Of a DNA stretch of 39,351 nucleotides, positions 8,290-15,650 are shown in pieces. The stretch is taken from positions 1,518 to 40,868 of the forward strand of contig NZ_KN882171.1 in assembly GCF_000934745.1 (NCBI RefSeq), in the 5' to 3' direction. The number at the start of each line of letters is the position of its first letter. Position 1 is the first letter of the stretch. The notes beneath the pieces are model-generated. The model was given only the letters and a program-made list of their open reading frames with translations. It was not told where the DNA came from and made no database searches. The position numbers were made by a program, and so were the translations under genes. Source of the stretch: Desulfonatronum thioautotrophicum. GTDB lineage: Bacteria > Desulfobacterota > Desulfovibrionia > Desulfovibrionales > Desulfonatronaceae.

Positions 8290-9983
8290 GATTCCATTCC
8301 AAGATGATCGACAACATGGCGGACCATGGGATGCGCAAAGCGAACATGGTCGGATTTTTCTTGAGCAAGTACATTGTATTGCTGTGCTTTGGCAATGCCG
8401 CCAGGGAGGGAATCCTTGGGTCCGCCCAAAGCGCGTACCAGTTCCCCGATGGCAATCCCCTCTGGAAACGCGGCAATGATTCGCAGCATGCGCCGGTCCA
8501 GGGCCAACCGGTCCAGCCTGGAACGGATCATGGTCAGGATGGATATCGGCATATGCCGGAGGTTGTCCGGGGAAACAGCCGGGCCTTGAGTGCGTAAGGC
8601 ATCACGAGCCAATTCCAGGGCAAAGCGAGGATTCCCGGCGGCCAGCAGCGTGATTGATTCAATGAGCTTGGTGCGGCCTGAATCGATTGTTGGGCCGGAT
8701 GATGTGCCAGGTGCTGGGCCGGAAGCCAGGGCTTCGGTAACCAGGTCCGTGATGCGGGGCGTGGACAGCGGCTCCAGGTGCAAGGCCTGGCCCTCGGTCC
8801 CCCAGGCAGGTTCGTCTGGCGAAGAATCCGGGGCAGCACTTTCTCTTACCCCGCGATCCGTGAAGAGCATCGCTTTTGACCCGCTGGGTTCAAGATTCCT
8901 GAAATGACTCCGGTCTCTCTCACACAACCAATGGGTGTCGTCCAGGATCAGCAGTTCGTTTTCCGGTAATGATCGGAGGTGGAGCAGGAACGTATCCCGG
9001 TTCCACACGGTTGCGGATGAGGTGTCCAGAAATGAGGCCGGGGCCTGCGGCGGGAGGCATCGCACCAGGCGGACCATGCGCTTCCCGGCGTGGGCACGGT
9101 GCGCGAATTCCATGCAGATCCGGGTTTTGCCGCTACCAGGAGGCCCAAAGAGGACATGGGGGCCGGGGGACGATGTTTCGAGCAGGGCCGTCAGTCGGGC
9201 CAATTCCGTCTCGCGGCCAATGAAGGAAACGGGGTTTTCGCGACAATTCCATTGGAGGATCTGGGGAGCGTCCAGGGGGACTTGGGTTCTGTGGGGCTTT
9301 GCAAGATCAGCCCCGCATAACCGCAGCAGGTCCAAAAAGGCGAGGTCCAATAGGAGTGAGCCGCTGGGGGCCTCGGTCGCCATATTGCGGGCCAGGGCAA
9401 TCGCGCTGCTGGCCATGACCTCGCCGGACCAGCCGCCATGACGGAACATGCTGGCCACGGCGAGACCGGTGGCCACGGCACCCTTGAGGCGACAGGTCGG
9501 CTCCTCGCGGTGAATGGCATGGGCCGTTTTCCACGCACCGTGCAAGGCCCGGAGGCAGTCCGTCTCACTGACCTGGTCCACGCCCAGGATCAGGTCGCAT
9601 CCGGCTCCGCGCCAGGAAATGAAGATGTCGCCGGTTTCCTGGGCAATGGAGGCCACATTGCGTTTCAAGGCGCGCTGCAGGTTCGGGTTGTCCGTGTCCA
9701 AAGCCAGGCTGAGCACGACGCAGGGACGACGCTCCAGCAGGATGTCTTCCGAGAGGTTTGTCGGGGAGTGCACGGCCGGCCTTTCCTCTGCAGCGGGGCG
9801 TGTCAGGGCCTTGGTCCGACTGGTGACCTTGAGCTTGCGGAACAAGGCGACCACATGCTGCTTGACCGTGCCCAGGCCGATACCCAGCGCAAACGCAATT
9901 TCATTGTTGGACTTGCCCTGGCGGATCAGCTCCAGGACTTGGCGCTGGCGCGGAGATAATTTGGCGGAAGGATTGTCCTGCAT
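8286..9983 (-). CDS. LuxR-type HTH regulator with N-terminal HTH and STAND-like ATPase domain
   Basis: This 565-residue protein begins with a LuxR-type helix-turn-helix at about residues 8-58 (LSPRQRQVLELIRQGKSN...GTVKQHV), whereas most large LuxR-ATPase proteins carry it at the C-terminus. Residues about 85-230 look like a degenerate nucleotide-cyclase homology region (DIFISWRGAGCDLILG, GAVATGLAVASM); the metal-binding Asp pair is not evident, so it is probably not catalytic. From about 253 (FIGRETELARL) an AAA/STAND ATPase follows, with Walker A GPPGSGKT (280-287) and Walker B LLILDDTHW (344-352). It is the first gene of the secretion operon and overlaps the next gene by ATGA, so it probably controls its own operon and perhaps the adhesin gene. 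The signal it senses is unknown. Domain reading is confident for HTH and ATPase, tentative for the cyclase-like part. Confidence 0.85.
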   Translation of the reverse strand: MQDNPSAKLSPRQRQVLELIRQGKSNNEIAFALGIGLGTVKQHVVALFRKLKVTSRTKALTRPAAEERPAVHSPTNLSEDILLERRPCVVLSLALDTDNPNLQRALKRNVASIAQETGDIFISWRGAGCDLILGVDQVSETDCLRALHGAWKTAHAIHREEPTCRLKGAVATGLAVASMFRHGGWSGEVMASSAIALARNMATEAPSGSLLLDLAFLDLLRLCGADLAKPHRTQVPLDAPQILQWNCRENPVSFIGRETELARLTALLETSSPGPHVLFGPPGSGKTRICMEFAHRAHAGKRMVRLVRCLPPQAPASFLDTSSATVWNRDTFLLHLRSLPENELLILDDTHWLCERDRSHFRNLEPSGSKAMLFTDRGVRESAAPDSSPDEPAWGTEGQALHLEPLSTPRITDLVTEALASGPAPGTSSGPTIDSGRTKLIESITLLAAGNPRFALELARDALRTQGPAVSPDNLRHMPISILTMIRSRLDRLALDRRMLRIIAAFPEGIAIGELVRALGGPKDSLPGGIAKAQQYNVLAQEKSDHVRFAHPMVRHVVDHLGMES

Positions 9984-10004
9984 CTGTTCGGCCGGGTGAG
10001 CTTA

Positions 10005-10130
10005 ACAGTCCGCTGAAAAACTCCCAATTGCTGTGTCGCTACAAAAAGTTCAAACTCTCACGTATGAATTAATACGCTTCGATCTTGAACTTTTTTTGCT
10101 CCTTGCACTTGGGATTTTTGAACGGACTGT
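10005..10130. repeat. 126-bp imperfect palindrome upstream of the secretion operon
   Basis: The two halves are near reverse complements. The ends ACAGTCCG/CGGACTGT match exactly, the inner blocks AAAAAGTTCAA and TTGAACTTTTTTT pair, and the centre CGTAT-GAATTA-ATACG (10061-10076) is symmetric. The whole can fold into one long hairpin. It fills most of the gap between the regulator gene start (9983) and the radical SAM gene stop (10250). It could be a MITE-like or REP-like element or a processed stem-loop RNA; no transposase is present here to decide. Confidence 0.75.
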
Positions 10131-10210
10131 GGATAAGGACTTTTTCAACACTCAGTTAAGAGACAGGTGAAATATGTTGAAAAAACACGTCCTGAAACGG
10201 CTTTGACCAT

Positions 10211-10243
10211 CAGTGCCAGCTTTTTGGAACAGAGCTGGCACTG
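10211..10243 (-). terminator. Stem-loop downstream of the radical SAM gene
   Basis: An 11-bp perfect stem (CAGTGCCAGCT/AGCTGGCACTG) with an 11-base loop sits a few bases after the minus-strand stop at 10250. No T-run follows on the minus strand, so it is a weak intrinsic terminator at best, or a 3' stabilising hairpin. Confidence 0.4.
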
Positions 10244-10249
10244 GGCATT

Positions 10250-11215
10250 TCAACCCAAAGCGCGCCACAAGCGCTCGGCAAGGTGCGACTTCCTTTGGTC
10301 CAGCCGGGTGATCCCGGCTTGGACCGCATCCTGCAGAGCCCGGTCGAATTCCTTGCCGGTGGGGGAGCGGTCCAATTCCGGGAAATTGCCGGCGTCTGCG
10401 CAAGGCCGGTACTGGTCCATGATGTTTAGATAGGTGTCTGGAGAGATTTTTCGAGCCAGGAAGTTTAACCAGTCTTTTGTCCCGGCCAGGTTGCCGGGCA
10501 TGACCAGATGGCGGACCAGCAGACCCCGGATTGCAATGCCATTTTCGTCCAGCTCCAGGTCACCCACCTGGCGATGCATTTCCCGGAGAGCCTCCCGGGC
10601 CCGCTGTGGATAATCTTCCGCCTGACAATATTTTTTCGCGGCGTCAGGGTAGAAGAATTTGGCGTCGGGCATGTAGATGTCCACAACGCCGTCCAGGAGG
10701 CGCAGTGCTTCCAGGCTGTCGTAGCCGCTGGAGTTGTACACCAGGGGCAGATGCAAGCCCAGTTCCGCGGCTATGGGCAGGGCTTCAAGGATTTGGGGAA
10801 CGACATGGGACGGGGTGACGAAATTGATGTTGTGTACGCCTTGGTTCTGCAGTTGGAGCATGATCGCGGCCAGTTGTTCCGGTTCGGCCTCCGGAGCGTC
10901 CTCGCCGTGGTGGCTGATGTCGTGGTTCTGACAAAAGACGCAGGCCAGGTTGCATTGGGCGAAAAAGATCGTTCCGGACCCGCCGCTGCCCACCAATGGC
11001 CCTTCCTCTCCAAAGTGCGGGCTGAAGCTGGCCACCTTGGCCAGGCGACCAATGCGACAAAAGCCCAGTTCCCCTTCGAGTCGGTTCACCCGGCACTGTC
11101 TGGGGCAGATGGTGCAGGAACGGAGTGACTCCAGGGCCGCGGCAGCCCGGTCCCGTAAGATTCCCTGGGCGTGGAGTTGAGTGTATCCTGGCTGTGGGTT
11201 CATAGGCACGCTCAT
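10250..11215 (-). CDS. PflX-like radical SAM protein (COG1313 type)
   Basis: This 321-residue protein carries the radical SAM cluster motif CNLACVFC (Cys88, Cys92, Cys95), which binds the [4Fe-4S] cluster that cleaves S-adenosylmethionine. Before it lies a second cysteine-rich stretch (CTICPRQC, then GFC; Cys34, 37, 41, 53), typical of the pyruvate-formate-lyase-activase-like group called PflX or COG1313. Later motifs such as NFVTPSHVVPQ and YNSSGYDS fit this group. Its substrate is not established in the family, so I give no specific reaction. No pyruvate formate-lyase or other obvious partner is nearby. The start at 11215 gives the usual family N-terminus. Confidence 0.85.
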   Translation of the reverse strand: MSVPMNPQPGYTQLHAQGILRDRAAAALESLRSCTICPRQCRVNRLEGELGFCRIGRLAKVASFSPHFGEEGPLVGSGGSGTIFFAQCNLACVFCQNHDISHHGEDAPEAEPEQLAAIMLQLQNQGVHNINFVTPSHVVPQILEALPIAAELGLHLPLVYNSSGYDSLEALRLLDGVVDIYMPDAKFFYPDAAKKYCQAEDYPQRAREALREMHRQVGDLELDENGIAIRGLLVRHLVMPGNLAGTKDWLNFLARKISPDTYLNIMDQYRPCADAGNFPELDRSPTGKEFDRALQDAVQAGITRLDQRKSHLAERLWRALG

Positions 11216-11493
11216 TCAGTAAAATGTGGAAACAGATTATATTGAGATGGTTGCAATGTCACGGGGCAACAGGGAAATAGGCCGAGACATTGGCTGGGTG
11301 TGTTTTCATAACGGGATTGTTCTGAAGGTGGACTCCTGGCTTGACGCAGTTTGGCCAAAGATCAAGGGACAACGCTCTATCAAAGCGGTTTCATGAGCCA
11401 AGGGGGTTGACCTTGGCCGGGAACACGGTGAAAAAGAACACGGGCAAGCACGATCAATGTGTATTCAACAAATTCCATACATGGACCGTCATT
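11216..11493. other. Intergenic stretch with no recognised feature
   Basis: This stretch lies upstream of the PflX-like gene. I see no convincing ORF, tRNA or terminator here. The open frame that crosses it on the plus strand lacks a ribosome site and family resemblance before the small ORF at 11494. Confidence 0.5.
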
Positions 11494-11601
11494 ATGAAGA
11501 GTCTGCGAAAATTTTCTTTTGCCGTGGAGGCATGGATTGTCGGAATCGGCCTTTTTGCCTTTTTGGGGCTGCTGGATCTCTTTGCAGCGTCCATCTTTTG
11601 A
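11494..11601 (+). CDS. Possible 35-residue single-pass membrane protein
   Basis: A short ORF starting MKSLRKF has a basic N-terminus and then one hydrophobic helix (AWIVGIGLFAFLGLLDLFAA). That is the usual shape of a small membrane protein oriented with its N-terminus inside. The ribosome site is weak, which lowers the call. A strong hairpin terminator lies about 90 bases downstream. No family is recognised, and it may be non-coding. Confidence 0.35.
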   Translation: MKSLRKFSFAVEAWIVGIGLFAFLGLLDLFAASIF

Positions 11602-11692
11602 GTAAAGAAGTTGAGCGGTGGGCAATCAGTTCGAGCACTCCCTGAACTGGCCTCCCTCCGCCTGAGTGACCCGTTCTTGTTCATCTCACACC

Positions 11693-11742
11693 AAAAAAGG
11701 CCGCCCTTCCGGATCTCCTGGTCCGGAAGGGCGGCCTTTTTA
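11693..11742. terminator. Bidirectional intrinsic terminator
   Basis: A perfect stem (GGCCGCCCTTCCGGA with TCCGGAAGGGCGGCC, 11699-11713 and 11722-11736) with an 8-base loop is flanked by an A-run on the left and a T-run on the right. It therefore works on both strands. It would end the FemAB-like gene on the minus strand (stop at 11791) and any plus-strand transcript through 11494-11601. Confidence 0.93.
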
Positions 11743-11790
11743 CCTTGTTCCGAAGTACCACAGTTGTGGAGCAGGAGGCGTCAATGCGGG

Positions 11791-12906
11791 CTAAAGCCCC
11801 CCGTCTCGGGAAAGCGCGTCCGCGTTGCGATATGCATGGTAAACGTCCTCGTTGAGAGGGTAGTCCCAGGAACCACTGCGCAGTTCAATGGTCCCGCCGA
11901 AGCCGGTCTTAAAGCGAAACAAGCCATAGAACGGATGATCCGGAGCGACCCCGGGAGATACTGCTCCCATGTCGTAACGGGTGCAGCCCAAGGATCGGGC
12001 AGTTTGCATTCCGGCCCAGTGCAGGGCGTGGGAGCCCATCAGGCGGCGATTGATCGTGGCTGAGGCGCCGTGCAGGAAAACGGCGGTCCTGCCGGAAATG
12101 GCGATGATCGCTCCGGCCAACAGATTCCCTGCATGCCCGGCCAGCAGAAAAAGCAGTTCCGATGTGCCGGGTTTTTGGGCGTGGGCCTGAAACAGGGCCG
12201 TGAAGTGACGGTACGCGCAGATCGGGAAACCGTTTCGGCGGGCTGTCTGACAGTACAACTCATAAAATGCGGGCAGATTGTCCGTATCGGCCCGGGCCAC
12301 TGTGACGCCTTTGCGGTGGGCCAGGCCGATATTATAGCGGGTCTTTGGTTTCATCCCGGCCAGAATCTCCTCTTCCGGGCGGCCGATGTCCACCACCATG
12401 GAGCTGGCCACGGTCATGTCCATTTCCGCCTTGCGCAGATTCCAGTGTCTGGTACCGATGTTCATCCGCATTTCCCGGATGCGTGGTTCGGGAAAGGCTG
12501 TCCAATGTCCATCGCGCATTTCCCTGGTATACGATGACTGCCATGGCAGGTCATAGCGAATGAAAGCCACGGAAGGATCCAGATGCCGGGTCAAGGCTTC
12601 GGAGAGTTCTTCAAGGTAATGGCCGCGGCTGTCAGTTGGCGGAGCCTGTTCCGGCCCTTGGGGAATGAAGGCCCCCAGGCTGCCGTTGCCTACGGGGTGA
12701 AGCAGAACCAGGACATCTCCTCTGCGTTTTCTGGAGGATTTTTGGGCATGGGCATGCGCTCGGGAATCCGGGGCAGGAGCGAGAATGTCAAAGGCCATGG
12801 GCCGACAACCCAGGCGAGACTTGACATGGGCCCAATAGTCGGACTGGAAGAGAATGTCCGTGGGCAGCAAGGATTGGATCGTTTTGGGTGCAAGTTGGAG
12901 AGTCAT
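11791..12906 (-). CDS. FemAB/FemX-family aminoacyl or acyl transferase
   Basis: This 371-residue protein has the double GNAT-like architecture of the FemABX group. Recognisable parts are MKPKTRYNIGLAHRKGV in the middle and the C-terminal YDMGAVSPGVAPDHPFYGLF followed by RFKTGFGGTIE and a WDYPLN ending, which mirror the 'GLYRFKKGFGG...PLN' signature of lipid II:glycine glycyltransferases. In Gram-positives such enzymes use aminoacyl-tRNA to build the peptidoglycan interbridge. In Gram-negatives the homologues are often tied to exopolysaccharide or envelope modification, so the acceptor is uncertain here. It stands alone between a tRNA and a bidirectional terminator. The family call is good; the substrate is unknown. 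Confidence 0.8.
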   Translation of the reverse strand: MTLQLAPKTIQSLLPTDILFQSDYWAHVKSRLGCRPMAFDILAPAPDSRAHAHAQKSSRKRRGDVLVLLHPVGNGSLGAFIPQGPEQAPPTDSRGHYLEELSEALTRHLDPSVAFIRYDLPWQSSYTREMRDGHWTAFPEPRIREMRMNIGTRHWNLRKAEMDMTVASSMVVDIGRPEEEILAGMKPKTRYNIGLAHRKGVTVARADTDNLPAFYELYCQTARRNGFPICAYRHFTALFQAHAQKPGTSELLFLLAGHAGNLLAGAIIAISGRTAVFLHGASATINRRLMGSHALHWAGMQTARSLGCTRYDMGAVSPGVAPDHPFYGLFRFKTGFGGTIELRSGSWDYPLNEDVYHAYRNADALSRDGGL

Positions 12907-12970
12907 GACTGTTTCTGGTCAATGTTGAAGGAGACAGCCTGGGCAGTAGGCCAAAATAAGGGGAAAACGA

Positions 12971-13003
12971 CAAAAGGGTTCCGGTCAATCGACCGGAACC
13001 CTT
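12971..13003 (-). terminator. Terminator after tRNA-Met
   Basis: A 13-bp perfect stem (AAGGGTTCCGGTC/GACCGGAACCCTT) with a 4-base loop lies about 10 bases beyond the tRNA 3' end on the minus strand. It is followed there by TTGTCGTTTT, a broken T-rich tail. Confidence 0.8.
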
Positions 13004-13012
13004 GATTTTGCT

Positions 13013-13089
13013 TGGTAGCGAGGGAGGGACTTGAACCCCCGACTCTGCGGATATGAGCCGCATGCTCTGACCACCTGAGCTACCTCGCC
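13013..13089 (-). tRNA. tRNA-Met (CAT), elongator type
   Basis: This is a full 77-base cloverleaf with encoded CCA. Acceptor GGCGAGG pairs with CCTCGCT (one G-U at 1-72), the D-arm starts TAGCTC, the anticodon stem TGCGG/CCGCA holds the loop CTCATAT (anticodon CAT), and the T-loop is TTCAAGT. The 1-72 pair and the lack of three G-C pairs in the anticodon stem argue against the initiator. An Ile2 tRNA with modified CAT cannot be fully excluded, but the body resembles elongator Met. Confidence 0.93.
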
Positions 13090-13123
13090 CTTGAAGGGAG
13101 TGCCTCCCGAACAAGAATTTGGT

Positions 13124-13152
13124 TACATATAGATTTGGTCAGTTTTTGGCAA
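13124..13152 (-). promoter_or_regulatory. Promoter of tRNA-Met
   Basis: On the minus strand TTGCCA (13147-13152), a 17-base spacer and TATGTA (13124-13129) lie 35 bases before the tRNA 5' end. Spacing and position suit a sigma-70 promoter. Confidence 0.6.
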
Positions 13153-13174
13153 GAGTTCCTGGTTGGAAAAATTA

Positions 13175-14299
13175 TTATTCGGTACGGACAAGGTCGATGG
13201 TCACGATTTCGGAACGCGCGCCGATACGTAGCGGTGGGCCCCAGGTGCCTGCACCGGTGGTCACATAAAGATGGCTTTCGGTTTGCTGAAAATGGCCGGC
13301 AATATATTTGTGTTGGAGGCGGACAAACCAATGGAAGGGGAAGATCTGCCCGCCGTGGGTATGGCCCGCGACCATCAGGGGGATGCCCAGAGGCACGGCT
13401 TTTTCATCCCAGGCCCAGGGACGGTGGGTAAGCAGGACCTGAAAGTGTTGCGATGAGAGTCTGGGGGCGAGGTTGTCAAGGTGGTGGATCATGAATTTTC
13501 GATCCATGAAGCCCCACGTGGGGTCGTCGATGCCAATCAGCTGAATGCCTGTTTCCGGGAGGATCAACGTCTCGTTGCGCAGCAGGGTGATTTCGGCCAG
13601 ATCGTGAAACGCCCTGCTGTCCGAATAGCCGACATAGAACTCATGATTGCCCAGAACGCCAAACACACCAAGGCGCGATTCCAGTCGGGTCACTGCCGCG
13701 GCCTTGGGTGCCAGCCATTCCGGGTGGTCGTTGATCTGGTCACCGGCCAGGAGCACGAGATCCGGTTCCAGGCTGTTGATGACGTCCACGAGTCGCTCCA
13801 CCCAGGCCTGCCGGGTCATCACTCCGAAATGGGTGTCACTGACCAGAACGATCCGGGTATTCTCGGTGACCAGTGGGGTTTTGATGGCTATGTGAGGTTT
13901 ATCCCACTGTGTCGCGGCGTACAGGCCGTAAAGCACGATGATCGTGGCCAGCACCAGGACCATACCCAACTGGCGTGGTCCGCGGGGGAACCGGTGCGTC
14001 ATGGTTGTCGGCAGAAACCTGGTCAGACCTTCCATAACCAGGCTCAGGAGTTGGAGCCAGAACAGATAAAAGATCATCCCCATCCAGACAAAAACCACCC
14101 ACCACAACGTACGCACCAGCGGTTGGTACCAATCCGCCGGAATCAAGTAGGCCAGGAAAGGGGTCGCGGTCAGGAACAAAACTGCCGGCAAACCGGTGAG
14201 CCAGCTTCGAACCCCCAGCCCGAGCTGCACCCCGGCTCGGGCCCAGACAAGCAAATGCATGGCCAAATAGACTAGGCCGGCAATCAAAAAAAATGTCAC
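13175..14299 (-). CDS. Membrane-anchored calcineurin-like metallophosphoesterase
   Basis: This protein has 374 residues. The first 130 contain about four hydrophobic segments (about 1-18, 36-54, 63-90, 110-128). The rest is a metallophosphoesterase domain with all metal-binding motifs: DTH (155-157), GDQIND (186-191), GNHE (217-220), a Thr-His at 291-292 and GHTHGGQ (312-318). This layout matches the YkuE/YaeI-like COG1408 group, some members of which act on membrane phospholipid derivatives; the substrate here is unknown. Translation starts at GTG (14297-14299), whose last bases overlap the arfB stop as GTGA, so the two genes are coupled. Confidence 0.88.
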   Translation of the reverse strand: MTFFLIAGLVYLAMHLLVWARAGVQLGLGVRSWLTGLPAVLFLTATPFLAYLIPADWYQPLVRTLWWVVFVWMGMIFYLFWLQLLSLVMEGLTRFLPTTMTHRFPRGPRQLGMVLVLATIIVLYGLYAATQWDKPHIAIKTPLVTENTRIVLVSDTHFGVMTRQAWVERLVDVINSLEPDLVLLAGDQINDHPEWLAPKAAAVTRLESRLGVFGVLGNHEFYVGYSDSRAFHDLAEITLLRNETLILPETGIQLIGIDDPTWGFMDRKFMIHHLDNLAPRLSSQHFQVLLTHRPWAWDEKAVPLGIPLMVAGHTHGGQIFPFHWFVRLQHKYIAGHFQQTESHLYVTTGAGTWGPPLRIGARSEIVTIDLVRTE

Positions 14300-14724
14300 T
14301 CATTCTCCTTGCAGACAGTTTTGCGGGACTGTTTGACGCATCCACGGCGTTTTTTCAGGTCCAGGCGGCGCTGCTTGGCCGCCCGAGTGGGCTTGGTGGC
14401 ACGGCGCGGGCGGGGTGTCTGCCACGCTGCGGCGATCAATTCCGCCAGACGCTGCAGGGCATCGGCGCGGTTGCGCTCCTGGGTGCGGAATCGGCGAGCT
14501 TCGATAAGCATTTCTCCTTGCTCGGTCATCCGGCTGCCGGCCAAAGCGATCAACCGCCGTCGAACATCCTCGTGCAGCAGCGGCGTGGAGATGACGTTAA
14601 ACCGCAGACGTACCGCCGTGGAAACCTTGTTCACATTTTGCCCCCCTGGTCCTGAACTGCGCAAAAATTCCAGCTCAATGTCAGGGGAACGTTCAAGTTG
14701 GTCGGGTGATGGGGGCGCTGGCAT
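14296..14724 (-). CDS. arfB: Peptidyl-tRNA hydrolase ArfB, rescue of stalled ribosomes
   Basis: This 142-residue protein matches the size of ArfB (YaeJ). It carries the release-factor motif GPGGQNVNKV (GGQ at 27-29), which hydrolyses peptidyl-tRNA in the ribosome, and a basic C-terminal tail rich in Arg and Lys (TKPTRAAKQRRLDLKKRRG) that in ArfB enters the empty mRNA channel. It lacks the stop-codon recognition domain of RF1/RF2, as expected. It is the first gene of a two-gene unit with the downstream membrane phosphoesterase, sharing a GTGA overlap. Confidence 0.92.
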   Translation of the reverse strand: MPAPPSPDQLERSPDIELEFLRSSGPGGQNVNKVSTAVRLRFNVISTPLLHEDVRRRLIALAGSRMTEQGEMLIEARRFRTQERNRADALQRLAELIAAAWQTPRPRRATKPTRAAKQRRLDLKKRRGCVKQSRKTVCKENE

Positions 14725-15227
14725 GGTCTGGCGGGCATGGCCTGGAAGAGGCGGAAGCAGGTGTCGAATCAGCGGTTGACGATCAAAACCGCTTGGCAGA
14801 ACGATACCGGTTCAGATCGAAAAAGTCATCAGCAACGTGCAGCACATAGCAGCAATCATGATCGTATTTGCTCAAAAAGGCCGGGCAAACCCTAAATTTG
14901 CCTCTGCCCCTGGATTCCCACCTGAACGAGAATGACTGAAATGGCAAGTTCTCTCAAGCTCGTCATGCCCGCGAAGGTGGGCATCCAGGTCATGCTTGCC
15001 ATATTTTATTGAGAAGTTTCTCGTGGTCTTTTCAACTAATTGAAATTAATGTTTTATTAGGTTGGTGTGTGCCACTTTTTTGAATTATCGATGAATACGT
15101 TATTCTCTTCATGTTCACCCTCCGTGTTGTGGACGCAATTTTCAAATGTAGGATCCAGTTTTTGATCTCTTCGTTCTGGTCAATCGCGGCTGTTTAGGCT
15201 AACTTTTCGTTTTTTTTCGGAGACAGA
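14725..15227. other. 503-base intergenic region between divergent genes
   Basis: The region separates arfB (minus) from mutT (plus). It contains an inverted repeat (14909-14989) and then, from about 15005 to 15220, a markedly AT-rich stretch that probably holds the mutT-pilC promoter. I cannot fix a single -10/-35 pair. No convincing ORF is present. Confidence 0.6.
14909..14989. repeat. REP-like intergenic inverted repeat
   Basis: Arms at 14909-14936 and 14962-14989 are imperfect reverse complements (CCTGGATTCCCACCT... against ...AGGTGGGCATCCAGG; GAATGAC against GTCATGC). The outer GGCAAG/CTTGCC pair extends part of the symmetry. The wording 'GTCATGCCCGCGAAGGTGGGCATCCAGG-like' is typical of dispersed palindromic intergenic repeats in proteobacteria. 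That it is multicopy here is inference. Confidence 0.6.
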
Positions 15228-15635
15228 ATGAAAACAGGATCACCCTTGAATGTGGTGGCTGCGGTGATCTGGCGTGATGGCCGGTATCTGGCCGTTCAGC
15301 GGCCTGCGGGGAAGCTAATGGCCGGATACTGGGAGTTTCCTGGTGGCAAGGTGGAGCAGGGCGAATCTCTGGAGCAGGCCTTGGTCCGGGAACTGAGTGA
15401 AGAGCTGGCTATCACCGCTGTGGACTTTTTCCTATGGCGACAGGTCGCACATGCATACCCGGACCTGGAAGTTCTTTTGCACGTTTTCTGGGTAACATCC
15501 TTTCATGGAAAGCCGTTGCCGCTGGAGAATCAGTCCATGCTGTGGGTTGAGCCAGGGGGTGAGTTGCCTCCTTTTCTGCAAGCCGATTTGGAGATTGTTG
15601 CGGAGTTGGCAACGGTGTCATTGTCGCGAATCTGA
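15228..15635 (+). CDS. mutT: NUDIX hydrolase, MutT-like 8-oxo-dGTP diphosphatase
   Basis: This 135-residue protein has a Nudix box at 40-62 (GGKVEQGESLEQALVREL then SEEL), with the catalytic Arg54, Glu55, Glu58 and Glu59 present. The final Gly of the consensus is replaced (LAI). The N-terminal VVAAVIWRDGRYLAVQRP and the WEFPGGK lead are typical of MutT, which removes oxidised dGTP or GTP from the nucleotide pool. GGAG lies about 7 bases before the ATG. pilC follows 15 bases downstream, so the two are probably cotranscribed. Other NUDIX substrates remain possible. Confidence 0.85.
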   Translation: MKTGSPLNVVAAVIWRDGRYLAVQRPAGKLMAGYWEFPGGKVEQGESLEQALVRELSEELAITAVDFFLWRQVAHAYPDLEVLLHVFWVTSFHGKPLPLENQSMLWVEPGGELPPFLQADLEIVAELATVSLSRI

Positions 15636-15650
15636 CCGGGAGCAACGCTT

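Noticed and set aside
9438-9999. Long plus-strand frames opposite the LuxR-type gene
   Set aside because: They lack family motifs and ribosome sites; the GC-rich third codon positions of the real gene keep antisense frames open, as elsewhere in the window.
13013-13089. Initiator tRNA-fMet or tRNA-Ile2
   Set aside because: It lacks the initiator 1-72 mismatch and the three G-C pairs in the anticodon stem. Ile2 remains a small possibility because it has the same CAT anticodon.
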